Assembly: GCF_030813635.1 (NCBI RefSeq)
Contig: NZ_JAUSUM010000002.1
Span: 992,001-1,056,000 of the forward strand
DNA length: 64,000 nt
Direction of reading: 5' to 3'
Source: Salibacterium salarium
Lineage (GTDB): Bacteria > Bacillota > Bacilli > Bacillales > Marinococcaceae
Below, piece by piece: positions 42,929 through 51,725 of the stretch. Within the stretch, counting starts at the first letter, position 1. Each line of letters opens with the position of its first letter. Both the position numbers and the translations under genes were made by a program. The notes under the pieces were generated by a model that was not told the origin of the DNA, searched no databases, and worked only from the letters and a program-made list of their open reading frames with translations.

Positions 42929-43684
42929 TTAACTGTCTTCAAATGGTCGTTGTGCTGCGTTACTTAAATCCTCAATCATGCTGTTGATTGTGTCGCCAGC
43001 CTCGTCCAAGCCTTCACCGTTTTGAATATTATCGCCAATTTCTTGAATATTTCCAAATTGTTCTTCATCGAAAGTTACATACACTTGTCGATCATTATCC
43101 ACAGTCTCTTGCACTTTTTCTTTAATTTTAGATGTGAGCTCTTCAGCTTGTTCATCTTCTTCTGGCGTATCAATTCCAACTAGAATATCGTTTCCTTTAA
43201 CAATGGCACGAGCGTCATCAACGCCCTCCATGCCTTCTACTTCATTTTCGATTTCTTCGACATTTCCCGCGGTTCCACTGCCATTCCCGTTATCATTGTT
43301 ATTTCCGTTATTATTTCCTGCATTGCCTGCATTTCCAGTTCCATCATCTACGTTTTCAGCGTTTAATCCACCACGGTCTCCAACCATACCTGGTCTGTCC
43401 CCGATTTGACCTCGATTGTCATTAGCAGGACGTCGACCTGTTATATTACCTCCGCCTTGCGAACGATCATCTTCGGTCATCATGTCTGTCATAGGACCTT
43501 CACCACGTTGATTCATTCTCCCATTGTCCCGGACATTGTTATAACGTCCCTCATTTTGGTCATAATCATTATAATTGGTCCGGGTAGGAGCACCCATTTC
43601 ATTATTGTCATTTGCTTCTCCGCAGCCAGTTAATCCACCGGCAATGATTGCGCAAGCTGTTAATGTCATTGCAGCTTTTTTCAT
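42929..43684 (-). CDS. coxA: YhcN/YlaJ family spore lipoprotein (CoxA-like)
   Basis: Lipoprotein of 251 residues: signal peptide with lipobox LTGC (Cys at about residue 20), then a long low-complexity linker rich in Asn, Gly, Arg and Asp (about 25-140), then the YhcN/YlaJ domain (VEGMEGVDDARAIVKGNDILVGID). It lies downstream of safA, exactly as coxA (yrbB), a cortex-associated spore protein, does in B. subtilis. AAAGGAGG marks the start. The linker is longer than in B. subtilis CoxA. Confidence 0.83.
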   Translation of the reverse strand: MKKAAMTLTACAIIAGGLTGCGEANDNNEMGAPTRTNYNDYDQNEGRYNNVRDNGRMNQRGEGPMTDMMTEDDRSQGGGNITGRRPANDNRGQIGDRPGMVGDRGGLNAENVDDGTGNAGNAGNNNGNNNDNGNGSGTAGNVEEIENEVEGMEGVDDARAIVKGNDILVGIDTPEEDEQAEELTSKIKEKVQETVDNDRQVYVTFDEEQFGNIQEIGDNIQNGEGLDEAGDTINSMIEDLSNAAQRPFEDS

Positions 43685-43771
43685 TAAAAAACCTCCTTTC
43701 ATCGTTAGTTTGATTCAAGGAGGCTTTTTTTAAGCTGTTATTTAGAGGTAAAAAAGGCAATTGCTATGCCG

Positions 43772-44812
43772 TTACTCACGATTGAAATTATTCATCCATG
43801 GCGAATAAGGACCCCCATTATTGTTATTGAAATGGTTATCATTATTATTATTAGTGTTATTGTCATTATTATTGTTATCCATATTATAGTTATTGGAGGC
43901 ATATGGACCACTGGATGGCATCTGATTTGAATGCAACTTACCAGGTGGGAACATTTGTTGTTGCATTGGCATTTGTTGCATTGGCATTTGCTGCTGCATT
44001 GGCATAGACGGTGCTCCATTCATTTCCGGCATCATTGGCCCTCCTTGATGCATATTTGGCATAGGCATCATTTGAGGCGGTGATGGTTGATGCATGTATG
44101 GACTCATCGGGGGACAAGGAGGCATCATAGGAACAACTGGTACACATTGGCAAGGGCCTGGCATCATATAAGGCATAGATGGATAATCATTCTGATTCAT
44201 ACTTTCCGGTGAAACCATTTCATTAACATTTTTCCCCTTTACTTCTGCCTTTTTAGGTGGTTCTGGCATTTGTTGTGGCTTTTGCTGTTTTGGGGACTTA
44301 GGCTGCTCCTTTGGCTGAGGCTTTGGTTTCTGTTGCGGCATTTTTGCCTTTTCTTCTTTTTTCTTTTCTTCTTTTTTTGGTGCTGTTTGCGGAGCTTTTG
44401 GTGCTGTTGGTTTATAAAAGTTTACGTTCATATTATAATGATTTTCTTCCGAGTGACTTGGCATTGGTGGCTTAGGAGGCATTGGCGACGGTTGATACAT
44501 CGGTGGAACGTTAGGCTGTTTTGGTTTATTTTCCATTGGTTGCTGAGCTTTCGATTGTTCTTTGGGCTGTTCTTTCGCTTCTGGCTTCATCTGTGGTTGA
44601 TTTATATTACTATTTTCTGGCTGCATGTTTGATTTAGGCTGTTCTTTTTTCACTTGTACACTTTTGGCCGGTATTTTTATTTTCATCCCTGGCATTATTT
44701 TATCCGGATCTGCCAAGTGTCCATTCGCTTTCTTCACTTCTTCAAAGGAAACATTGTACTGCTGAGCTAATTTCCACAATGTATCCCCTTTTTGTACAAT
44801 ATGAATATTCAT
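43772..44812 (-). CDS. safA: spore coat morphogenetic protein SafA
   Basis: LysM protein of 346 residues that joins SpoVID and helps place the inner coat. The LysM domain (residues 1-47: IHIVQKGDTLWKLAQQYNV to MPGMKIKIP) is followed by a Lys/Pro/Gln-rich region, a Met/Pro/Cys segment (CQCVPVVPMMPPCPPMSP), repeats of MPMQQ and an Asn/Asp-rich tail. Only the LysM domain is alignable to known SafA; the rest is compositional. GGGAGG precedes the ATG at 44812. Context with coxA and yebC matches B. subtilis. Confidence 0.87.
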   Translation of the reverse strand: MNIHIVQKGDTLWKLAQQYNVSFEEVKKANGHLADPDKIMPGMKIKIPAKSVQVKKEQPKSNMQPENSNINQPQMKPEAKEQPKEQSKAQQPMENKPKQPNVPPMYQPSPMPPKPPMPSHSEENHYNMNVNFYKPTAPKAPQTAPKKEEKKKEEKAKMPQQKPKPQPKEQPKSPKQQKPQQMPEPPKKAEVKGKNVNEMVSPESMNQNDYPSMPYMMPGPCQCVPVVPMMPPCPPMSPYMHQPSPPQMMPMPNMHQGGPMMPEMNGAPSMPMQQQMPMQQMPMQQQMFPPGKLHSNQMPSSGPYASNNYNMDNNNNDNNTNNNNDNHFNNNNGGPYSPWMNNFNRE

Positions 44813-44920
44813 AATATTTCCTCCCTCAACTAGATGTTTGAAGCCGGGATAAAGAAGAGGAATATGATATCCCTTTCCTTCTCTTTTCACCGTTCCCACC
44901 GTCTATGGCAAGCATATGCG

Positions 44921-44948
44921 CTCCAACATACATATATGCATATTGGAG
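44921..44948. promoter_or_regulatory. 28-bp palindrome between safA and niaR (candidate operator)
   Basis: CTCCAACATACATA followed directly by TATGCATATTGGAG: 12 of 14 positions are symmetric. It lies about 110 bases upstream of safA and 90 upstream of niaR, in their shared divergent region. It has no T run, so it is not a terminator. Confidence 0.45.
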
Positions 44949-45038
44949 AATAATACGAGTTATAGTCTTTCTAACTGTTCACAACGAAATGGTTCATGTA
45001 AAATGAAAATAAACAACTTCTTAATGGAGGAGCATATC

Positions 45039-45581
45039 GTGACAAATAAATCAGATAAATTATCCGGTGAAAAAAGAAGAGAGCTGATATTGGAGTGGCT
45101 GGTACATTCTAATAAACCTATAACTGGTAAGGATCTTGCTGCTAAAACAAATGTCAGCAGACAAGTTATTGTTCAAGATATTTCACTATTAAAGGCAAAA
45201 AATCACCCCATCCTTGCAACATCTCAAGGATATATTGTGATTCCTGAACAAAAATCTCAGACCGTCCAAAAACAAATAGCATGCTTTCACTCTTCGGACT
45301 TATCCGTAACAGAAGAAGAATTAAATATTATCGTCGATCACGGAGCGCAAGTTATTGACGTTTCTATTGAACATCCTTTATATGGTGATATCACCGCGTC
45401 ATTAATGCTTTCTAGCCGAAGTGATATTCAAAACTTTATTAAAAAGTTACAACAAACTAGTGCACCATTGTTATCAGAACTAACAGACGGAACTCACCTA
45501 CATACAATAGAAGCATCATCCTACCACGTAATAGAGGAAGTTGAATCGGCTTTAAATCAAAAAGAATTCCTTTTAACATAA
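45039..45581 (+). CDS. niaR: niacin-responsive repressor NiaR (YrxA)
   Basis: Nicotinate-binding repressor of NAD biosynthesis, 180 residues. It has an N-terminal HTH (PITGKDLAAKTNVSRQVIVQ) and a C-terminal 3H domain whose histidines lie in VDHGAQVIDV, IEHPLYGD and GTHLHTIEAS. The GTG start at 45039 follows GGAGGAG and gives the same length as B. subtilis NiaR; the long upstream extension in frame is not used. The usual nadB-nadC-nadA targets are not in this window. Confidence 0.92.
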   Translation: MTNKSDKLSGEKRRELILEWLVHSNKPITGKDLAAKTNVSRQVIVQDISLLKAKNHPILATSQGYIVIPEQKSQTVQKQIACFHSSDLSVTEEELNIIVDHGAQVIDVSIEHPLYGDITASLMLSSRSDIQNFIKKLQQTSAPLLSELTDGTHLHTIEASSYHVIEEVESALNQKEFLLT

Positions 45582-45621
45582 AAAAGAAGCTCATCCCTAT
45601 TTTGGGACAGGCTTCTTTTTC
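45582..45621. terminator. bidirectional terminator between niaR and pheA
   Basis: AAAAAAGAAGC-ATCCC and GGGA-GCTTCTTTTT arms with a short TATTTT loop. It starts at the niaR stop and extends over the last codons of pheA, whose C-terminal KKKPVPK is encoded by the stem. Confidence 0.8.
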
Positions 45622-46484
45622 ATTTCTTCCATTTCAGTGGAGAGTAAACAGGGATAACTCCCGAGAATTCGCACTCCACACCCGAGCGCCTCTACTTCAG
45701 CAATAACTCCAGGCAGTAAAACATCATCCATTTCCTTTTCCACATCAATAACGAAAAAATAATTACCAATACCTGTTTTCATCGGCCTTGACTCTATTTT
45801 GGTTAAGTTCAATTTTCTCCAGGCAAAAGCTGATAATACTTGATGTAATGCCCCAGAAAAGTCCGAAGGCAGTGTAATAACCATCGTCGTTTTACTTTTC
45901 TCATTCTCCTCAACTACAAGCGATTTCTCCGTGTTGGATAAAAGGGCAAATCGTGTATGATTATTATCATAATCATGAATATTTTCTTTAACTGTGGTCA
46001 GCTTGTAAGCGTCAGCTGCTAAGGAATTGGCAATTGCTGCACCATTATAATCAATATTATCAGCAATCTCTTTGGCAGCCGAACTGGTTGAATTTGTATA
46101 ATGTATTACTGCTTCAGAAAAATTCGTTTGAATAAATTCATGGCACTGGGCAATCGCTTGAGGGTGCGAATAAATGTCAGTTATTTCATTCCATGCATCG
46201 GCTCTCTCCGGATGAACAAGTAAATGTTGTTCAATAGGTACAGTGACTTCCCCAATAATAGGGAGTTCATGCTTGTGGATTAAATAATCAAGCGTCATAT
46301 TCACTGATCCTTCAATCGCATTTTCCATAGGAACTACCGCGACATCAATTTCTCCTTCTGCTGCAGCTGACATACAAGCGGGTATCGTTGAAAAGGAGTG
46401 TCGTTCATCACTTGGAAAAATTGATTGTGCCGCAATTTCTGTAAATGACCCCATAGGACCGAGATAGCCGATTTTTTTCGTCAT
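45597..46484 (-). CDS. pheA: prephenate dehydratase
   Basis: Monofunctional enzyme of 295 residues for phenylalanine synthesis. The catalytic domain begins IGYLGPMGSFTE, with the TSSAAKEIADN and NHTRFALLS motifs. The C-terminal ACT domain has GALHQVLSAFAWRKLNLTKIESRP's core and should mediate Phe feedback. The ATG at 46484 follows AAGGAGTGG. Its stop lies within the shared terminator with niaR. Confidence 0.95.
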   Translation of the reverse strand: MTKKIGYLGPMGSFTEIAAQSIFPSDERHSFSTIPACMSAAAEGEIDVAVVPMENAIEGSVNMTLDYLIHKHELPIIGEVTVPIEQHLLVHPERADAWNEITDIYSHPQAIAQCHEFIQTNFSEAVIHYTNSTSSAAKEIADNIDYNGAAIANSLAADAYKLTTVKENIHDYDNNHTRFALLSNTEKSLVVEENEKSKTTMVITLPSDFSGALHQVLSAFAWRKLNLTKIESRPMKTGIGNYFFVIDVEKEMDDVLLPGVIAEVEALGCGVRILGSYPCLLSTEMEEMKKKPVPK

Positions 46485-46516
46485 TCTTGTCTCCACTCCT
46501 TCTACAAAATAATGGC

Positions 46517-46969
46517 TCACAGTGAACCTGAGCCAACTATTTCTACATGTTCTACCGCATCCATAGCTTCCATTCTCTGAACAAAGGTTCGAATTTCCAT
46601 TTTTAATGCAGAAGTGTCAATAGTTAATGTAACATTAGCACGACCTTCTAACGGAATCGTTTGATTAATCGTTAAGACATTCGAATCAGCTCTCGCTACT
46701 TCTTTTAGAAGGTCGGATAAAGAACCGGATTTATCAGTTAGTTGAATAGATAACGTTATTATTTTCTCCTTAATCACCGTATGAAAAGGGAAAATCGCAT
46801 CTTTGTATTTATAAAAAGCACTTCTGCTTAAATTAACTGCCTGTACGGCTTCAGCTACTTTTTGCGTCTTGCCGCTTTCAAGTAAAGCTTTTGCTTCCAG
46901 CGTTTTTTGCATTGCTTCTGTTAACATATCTTGCCTGACAAGATAAAAATTATCAATTTTCTCTGTCAT
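46517..46969 (-). CDS. pheB: ACT domain protein PheB
   Basis: Protein of 150 residues: a short N-terminal helical/HTH-like part (AVQAVNLSRSAFYKYKDAIF) and a C-terminal ACT domain (ITLSIQLTDKSGSLSDLLKE). It is always paired with obg and pheA in Bacillus; its role is regulatory and not well defined. GGTGGTG lies five bases before the ATG. Confidence 0.92.
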   Translation of the reverse strand: MTEKIDNFYLVRQDMLTEAMQKTLEAKALLESGKTQKVAEAVQAVNLSRSAFYKYKDAIFPFHTVIKEKIITLSIQLTDKSGSLSDLLKEVARADSNVLTINQTIPLEGRANVTLTIDTSALKMEIRTFVQRMEAMDAVEHVEIVGSGSL

Positions 46970-47053
46970 TTATACACCACCATAATCATGGCATCATTGT
47001 CACACTATTATACATTATAATTTGCTGAATGTGTTTTTACAACGCTTGTTCTT

Positions 47054-48337
47054 CTACTCAATAAATTCAAATTCAAAATCAAGCAGTCGAACAATATCTC
47101 CATCATTTGCTCCTTTTTGCCGCAGAGCATCGTCTATTCCCATATGGCGCATTTTTCTAGAAAATCGATTAACAGATTCGTCACGTGAAAAATCGGTCAT
47201 CTTAAACATTTTTTCTATTTCGTCACCTTCAATAACAAAAACTCCGTCATCATCTCTTGAAATAGTAAAAGGATCTTCTTTCTTCTCATAGCGATATACA
47301 ACCCTTTGCTCTTGCTCTTCTTCATCATATAGAGGGAATTCTGGAGTAGTATCCACAAGATTGGCAATCTCCCGTAACATTTCAGTTAATCCTTGTTTTG
47401 TTAAAGCGGAAACAGGATATACTTTTACATCTTCAGAAATTTTACTTTTAAATACTTCTAACTGTTCATCGGCTCCCGGCATATCCATTTTATTCGCCAT
47501 CACCACTTGCGGGCGTTCGAGTAATCTCATATTGTATTGTCGCAATTCCTCATTTATTTTTTCAAAGTCATCATACGGATCTCTCCCTTCAAGACCCGAC
47601 ATATCAATGACATGAACAATCACCCTGGTTCGTTCAATGTGACGTAAAAATTGCTGACCCAGTCCGACACCTTCGTGTGCTCCTTCAATTAAACCAGGAA
47701 GGTCTGCCATAACAAAGCTTCTTCCATCTTCAATCCCGACAACACCCAGATTAGGACTGAGTGTCGTGAAGTGGTAATCACCGATTTTTGGTCGCGCCGC
47801 TGATACTACAGATAACAGTGTGGATTTTCCAACACTTGGAAATCCAACAAGACCTACATCAGCCAACACTTTTAATTCGAGATTTATATATCTTTCTGGA
47901 GCAGGTTCTCCTTTTTCACTCAATTCCGGTGCTGGATTTGCCGGGGTTGCAAAGCGGGTGTTTCCTTTTCCACCTCGCCCACCCCTTGCAACAATCGCTC
48001 GTTCTTTATGTTCGGTAAGATCGGCAATAACTTCATTAGTATCATCATCGATAATCGTTGTGCCAGGCGGAACTTGTACAACTAAATCTTCTGAGCTTTT
48101 ACCGTGTTGATTTTTTGATCTACCATTTTCTCCAGGCTTTGCCTTAAAATGCTTTTGATAACGAAAATCCATTAATGTTCGGAGGCCTTCATCTACTTCA
48201 ACAACAACATTTCCTCCTTTGCCGCCGTCTCCACCCGCAGGTCCACCATCGGGTACAAATTTTTCACGACGAAAAGCCACCATTCCGTCACCGCCGTCTC
48301 CTGCTTTCACATACACTTTCACTTTATCAACAAACAA
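47054..48337 (-). CDS. obg: GTPase Obg/CgtA
   Basis: Essential ribosome-associated GTPase of 427 residues, linked to 50S assembly, ppGpp and entry into sporulation. It has the Gly-rich Obg fold ([20 protein letters not shown]), the G domain (G1 [13 protein letters not shown]3 [17 protein letters not shown]4 NKMD) and the C-terminal OCT domain. The start is TTG at 48337 with GAGGTG upstream. It lies 11 bases after spo0B, the usual pair. Confidence 0.97.
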   Translation of the reverse strand: MFVDKVKVYVKAGDGGDGMVAFRREKFVPDGGPAGGDGGKGGNVVVEVDEGLRTLMDFRYQKHFKAKPGENGRSKNQHGKSSEDLVVQVPPGTTIIDDDTNEVIADLTEHKERAIVARGGRGGKGNTRFATPANPAPELSEKGEPAPERYINLELKVLADVGLVGFPSVGKSTLLSVVSAARPKIGDYHFTTLSPNLGVVGIEDGRSFVMADLPGLIEGAHEGVGLGQQFLRHIERTRVIVHVIDMSGLEGRDPYDDFEKINEELRQYNMRLLERPQVVMANKMDMPGADEQLEVFKSKISEDVKVYPVSALTKQGLTEMLREIANLVDTTPEFPLYDEEEQEQRVVYRYEKKEDPFTISRDDDGVFVIEGDEIEKMFKMTDFSRDESVNRFSRKMRHMGIDDALRQKGANDGDIVRLLDFEFEFIE

Positions 48338-48348
48338 TGATTTTCACC

Positions 48349-48882
48349 TCATTTATTATTTAACGCAACGAATAAAAGTTCTTTTTCATTCCACACAATA
48401 TCTTCCAAGCAGCATTTGCCCGAATTAGAAAATAACGCTAACCAATTTTCTATCCTTTCTGTTTGCTCCAGCTCCCCTTGAAAATCAATTTCTAAATAGG
48501 GTTCTTCATAAGCATGTATTGTCACAAGTAACTGGTTTTCTATTCCTGGCTTCACAGCTTTATCTAATTCTTGTGTAAAGGACGATAATATCTCATACCA
48601 GCAATGTTCATACGGTTGACAGTCCACATTTTTTGCAGACACCTCAATATCTAAATAAAACCAATGCGAATGCCAGTTGAATGTTAATAAAAACATTGCT
48701 GTGGAAGGAATATTCAGGCTCGACAGCCTACTTTCATGTTCTAATTTTCTTATTGCATCATCCATTATTTGATCGACTCTATCAATATGTCCCAGGGCTA
48801 TATTTCCCTTTATGATCTGAATAGTATTCATCCAGTCGTGTCTAGAGTGTCTTAAACAATCCAATAGTTCTCTGTCATCCAT
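48349..48882 (-). CDS. spo0B: sporulation phosphotransferase Spo0B
   Basis: Phosphorelay protein of 177 residues that moves phosphate from Spo0F to Spo0A. The phosphorylated His is in LRHSRHDWMNTIQIIKGN near residue 15, the same motif as B. subtilis His30; the shorter N terminus explains the number. The C-terminal ATPase-like domain is weakly conserved, as usual. A TACAAT -10 with an upstream TG lies on the minus strand in the 178-base upstream gap. The rplU-rpmA genes normally found upstream are absent. Confidence 0.9.
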   Translation of the reverse strand: MDDRELLDCLRHSRHDWMNTIQIIKGNIALGHIDRVDQIMDDAIRKLEHESRLSSLNIPSTAMFLLTFNWHSHWFYLDIEVSAKNVDCQPYEHCWYEILSSFTQELDKAVKPGIENQLLVTIHAYEEPYLEIDFQGELEQTERIENWLALFSNSGKCCLEDIVWNEKELLFVALNNK

Positions 48883-49060
48883 TCACACTACACCCCTCAT
48901 GTAAGACGTTTGAGGATAAATTATATTGTATCACAACGTTTGCAGGCGGTCATACCCAAGTAAGCTGAATTGGCATTTAGTTAGAATTATGTATATTTCT
49001 CTTTCGTGTGGAAACGATAAATACCGTTACACTATACCATCATAATATGGAGGTATCATC

Positions 49061-49318
49061 ATGGCACAACAAAACCAAGGTCAACAGTTACAGCAAGCAC
49101 AGCAAGCTATTCAACAAGCGCAACAAGGCATGCAATCAGCCGGTAATGATCCACAACAGCTTCAACAATCTCAGCAGCAGTTACAGCAGGCCCAACAGCA
49201 ACTACAGCAAGCACAACAGCAAGGAAATAATCAGAATCAGCAAGAATTTCAAAAAGCTCAGCAAGAGTTACAACAGGCGCAACAAGACCTTCAACAAGCA
49301 CAACAACGTCAACAGTAA
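49061..49318 (+). CDS. glutamine-rich repeat protein, 85 residues
   Basis: I do not recognise this family. About half of the residues are Gln, with Ala, Leu, Asn and Glu. The unit LQQAQQx recurs (positions about 10-23, 36-56 and 69-82), a strict seven-residue period with a hydrophobic residue at one position, so a helix with a one-sided apolar stripe or a coiled coil is likely. There is no Cys, no signal peptide and no membrane segment. TATGGAGG lies seven bases before the ATG and a strong terminator follows, so it is a real single-gene unit. Gamma-type spore proteins are also Gln-rich, but their characteristic motifs are missing. Confidence 0.75.
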   Translation: MAQQNQGQQLQQAQQAIQQAQQGMQSAGNDPQQLQQSQQQLQQAQQQLQQAQQQGNNQNQQEFQKAQQELQQAQQDLQQAQQRQQ

Positions 49319-49330
49319 GACATTTTATTG

Positions 49331-49369
49331 AAAAAGGAACCGGTTCTCCTATTGAGCCGGTTCCTTTTT
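49331..49369. terminator. bidirectional terminator between Q-rich gene and hemY
   Basis: Perfect 13-base stem AAAAAGGAACCGG/CCGGTTCCTTTTT with a 13-base loop. Confidence 0.9.
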
Positions 49370-49377
49370 CTATGTCC

Positions 49378-50757
49378 TTATTTAACAATTTGCTCCACAA
49401 TGTCTTCTCCCTGTTTAATACAATCCGGTAAGCCGACGCCGCCATAAGCAGCACCTGCCACGTGTACACCCGGAAAATCCACTTCCAACTGTGCTTTTAT
49501 TTCTTCTAGTTTTTTGTAGTGATCTACTTCATATTGAGGCATGGCATCATACCAACGCGTAACTTTATAATATTCTGGATAACCTTCAACCGTCATAATA
49601 TTATTTAAATCTTGTAATGCCTTATCCACAATGTACTCGTCATTTTCATCCACAATATCTTCTCCACCGGGTTTACCGACAAAACAACGAAGCAATGCCT
49701 TTCCTTCTGGCGTCGAATGTTCCCATTTTCGATGTGTCCACGTACATGCAGTTATCGTATATCCACTTTTTTTGGATACAACAAATCCAGTTCCATCAAA
49801 ATCACCAGAAATTTGGTCTTTATCAAAGGCCATTGCTACTGTAGCAACAGACGTTGATGGAATAGACTGCAGTTGCTTCTGCACTTGATTATGTTCCAAC
49901 AGGCTAGCAGCAACATGATGAGAAGTTGCCAGAATAACTTTGTCATACAACTCCGACTCACCTTCTGCGAAATGCAGCTGATATTGATGATTTTTTTTCG
50001 TTATTTTTTGCAGCGATTGATTTTTATGGACCGAATCTTCATCTAAGTGATTTTCAATGCCGTCAACAAAAGACTGGAGCCCCTTCGTTAAGGTAAGAAA
50101 TCCTCCCTTTTTATGGCCTTGACCTGGAGGTTCAGCTGGCCTTGTTGTTTTCATTCCAAGAATCAGACTGCGATATTGTTGCTCCATATCATAGAATTGA
50201 GGGAAAGTTGCCTGCAAGCTTAAACGATCCATATTCCCGGCATATATCCCAGACAATAAAGGCTCAATGAGATGATCAACCACTTCGTTTCCAAGACGCC
50301 TCCGAAAAAACTTACCTAATGATTGATCTCCCCTGCTTGGCGATTTCGGTAAAACAAGATCAGCACCAGCTCTTAGTTTCCCTAAAACAGAAAACAAACC
50401 TGTTGTTAAAAAAGGACCTAATTTCGTAGGAATTCCCATAACAGCACCCATTGGAATGGGGTGCAACGTTTGATCTTTCAAGACATAAGCCTGCCCCTTA
50501 TTATTAGAGATTAATTCTTCCTCTAAACCAACTTCCTTTGCCAGCTTAGAAGCACTTTCTTTTCTTGCCAAAAAAGAGTCAGGACCTTGTTCAATCACAA
50601 ACCCATTATAATGATCTGTTTTAATTTTCCCGCCTAATTGTGACGTTTTTTCATACAAATCGTATTCTATATCCAATTGATTTGTCATCATTTCTTTTTG
50701 GAGATAATAAGCAGATGTTAATCCTGTTATTCCCCCTCCAATAATTGCTACTTTCAT
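49378..50757 (-). CDS. hemY: coproporphyrinogen III oxidase HemY/CgoX (protoporphyrinogen oxidase family)
   Basis: FAD-dependent oxidase of 459 residues. The N-terminal dinucleotide fold is IIGGGITGLTSAYYL and the C-terminal FAD segment is VHVAGAAYGGVGLPDCI. In Firmicutes this enzyme oxidises coproporphyrinogen III in the coproporphyrin-dependent haem pathway. It follows hemH by 14 bases; the order hemE-hemH-hemY is as in B. subtilis. Confidence 0.95.
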   Translation of the reverse strand: MKVAIIGGGITGLTSAYYLQKEMMTNQLDIEYDLYEKTSQLGGKIKTDHYNGFVIEQGPDSFLARKESASKLAKEVGLEEELISNNKGQAYVLKDQTLHPIPMGAVMGIPTKLGPFLTTGLFSVLGKLRAGADLVLPKSPSRGDQSLGKFFRRRLGNEVVDHLIEPLLSGIYAGNMDRLSLQATFPQFYDMEQQYRSLILGMKTTRPAEPPGQGHKKGGFLTLTKGLQSFVDGIENHLDEDSVHKNQSLQKITKKNHQYQLHFAEGESELYDKVILATSHHVAASLLEHNQVQKQLQSIPSTSVATVAMAFDKDQISGDFDGTGFVVSKKSGYTITACTWTHRKWEHSTPEGKALLRCFVGKPGGEDIVDENDEYIVDKALQDLNNIMTVEGYPEYYKVTRWYDAMPQYEVDHYKKLEEIKAQLEVDFPGVHVAGAAYGGVGLPDCIKQGEDIVEQIVK

Positions 50758-50771
50758 GGCGAACTCCCCAC

Positions 50772-51707
50772 TTATTGCTCTACACTAACATTCATCTTTT
50801 TCAAAATCGAATCAGCTAAAGCATCAATAAATTCCGGTTTTGCATTTGGCATTTCCGGGCGATAATAAGCAGCACCTACTTCGTCACAGGCTTGTTTACA
50901 CTCTACATCATTATCAAAAAGAACTTCTAAATGGTCGGCAACAAAGCCAACAGGGCAGTAAACAAAAGCAGTGTACTCATATTTACGGTTCAAATCTTTC
51001 GTTAAGTCTTGAACGTCTGGACCAAGCCACGGATCAGGAGTATTCCCTTCACTTTGCCATCCTAGGGCATAATGTTTGATATTAGCTTTTTCTGCAACAA
51101 GTCTCGCTGTTTCTTCCAACTGTTCTGGATAAGGATCACCATTTTGAATAATTTTTTCAGGTAAACTGTGAGCAGAAAAAATCACACAGGTTTTATCCCC
51201 ATCTTCTGTTTTTTGAAGGGTCTGTTGAACTTGATCTACCCAATAATCGATAAATTTAGGTTCGTCGTACCAATACTCGACACTGTTAATTTCAGGACCG
51301 CCGATTCTTTCAGACTCTTCTTTCGCACGACCATTATACGACTTAATACTAAATGTTGAAAAATGCGGGGCGAGGACAATACTATACGCTTCCTCTATTC
51401 CATCTTCCTTCATAGAAGCAACGGCATCTTCAATAAATGGATCTATATGTTTTAAACCCAAATACCAATGAAACTCAACGTCTTCGGTCCGTTCGTTTAG
51501 ACGGTTTTGCAAGTTTTCTCCCTGTTCATTCGTGATTTTAGCAAGTGGAGAGACTCCTCCAATTGCTTCATACCGGGAAATTAAGTCCTGCAACGCTTCT
51601 TCAGACGGTTTTCTCCCTCTGCGAATATGTGTATAGTAAGATTCTACCTCATCTAAGCTTCGTGGTGTACCATAAGCCATAACTAAAAGACCGATTTTCT
51701 TTTTCAT
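50772..51707 (-). CDS. hemH: coproporphyrin ferrochelatase HemH/CpfC
   Basis: Monomeric soluble ferrochelatase of 311 residues that inserts iron into coproporphyrin III. Visible motifs are [20 protein letters not shown] at the N terminus, the SAHSLPEKI segment with the catalytic His, and [18 protein letters not shown] with the conserved Glu. TAGGAGG precedes the ATG. It is the second gene of the hem operon. Confidence 0.95.
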   Translation of the reverse strand: MKKKIGLLVMAYGTPRSLDEVESYYTHIRRGRKPSEEALQDLISRYEAIGGVSPLAKITNEQGENLQNRLNERTEDVEFHWYLGLKHIDPFIEDAVASMKEDGIEEAYSIVLAPHFSTFSIKSYNGRAKEESERIGGPEINSVEYWYDEPKFIDYWVDQVQQTLQKTEDGDKTCVIFSAHSLPEKIIQNGDPYPEQLEETARLVAEKANIKHYALGWQSEGNTPDPWLGPDVQDLTKDLNRKYEYTAFVYCPVGFVADHLEVLFDNDVECKQACDEVGAAYYRPEMPNAKPEFIDALADSILKKMNVSVEQ

Positions 51708-51725
51708 ATGTCATCATGCCTCCTA

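Noticed and set aside
43792-44019. Open frames in other phases within safA (Cys-rich and Met-rich readings)
   Set aside because: They are by-products of the low-complexity safA sequence; none has a convincing start site.
49061-49318. Short tandem DNA repeats resembling a CRISPR or satellite array
   Set aside because: The repeats follow codons (CAA/CAG runs) of a Gln-rich reading frame with a ribosome site and terminator; unit length is irregular and there are no spacers.
49008-49331. Second overlapping plus-strand frame (107 residues) over the Q-rich gene
   Set aside because: It is a frame shadow of the CAA/CAG repeats, rich in Asn/Ser/Lys, without a ribosome site.
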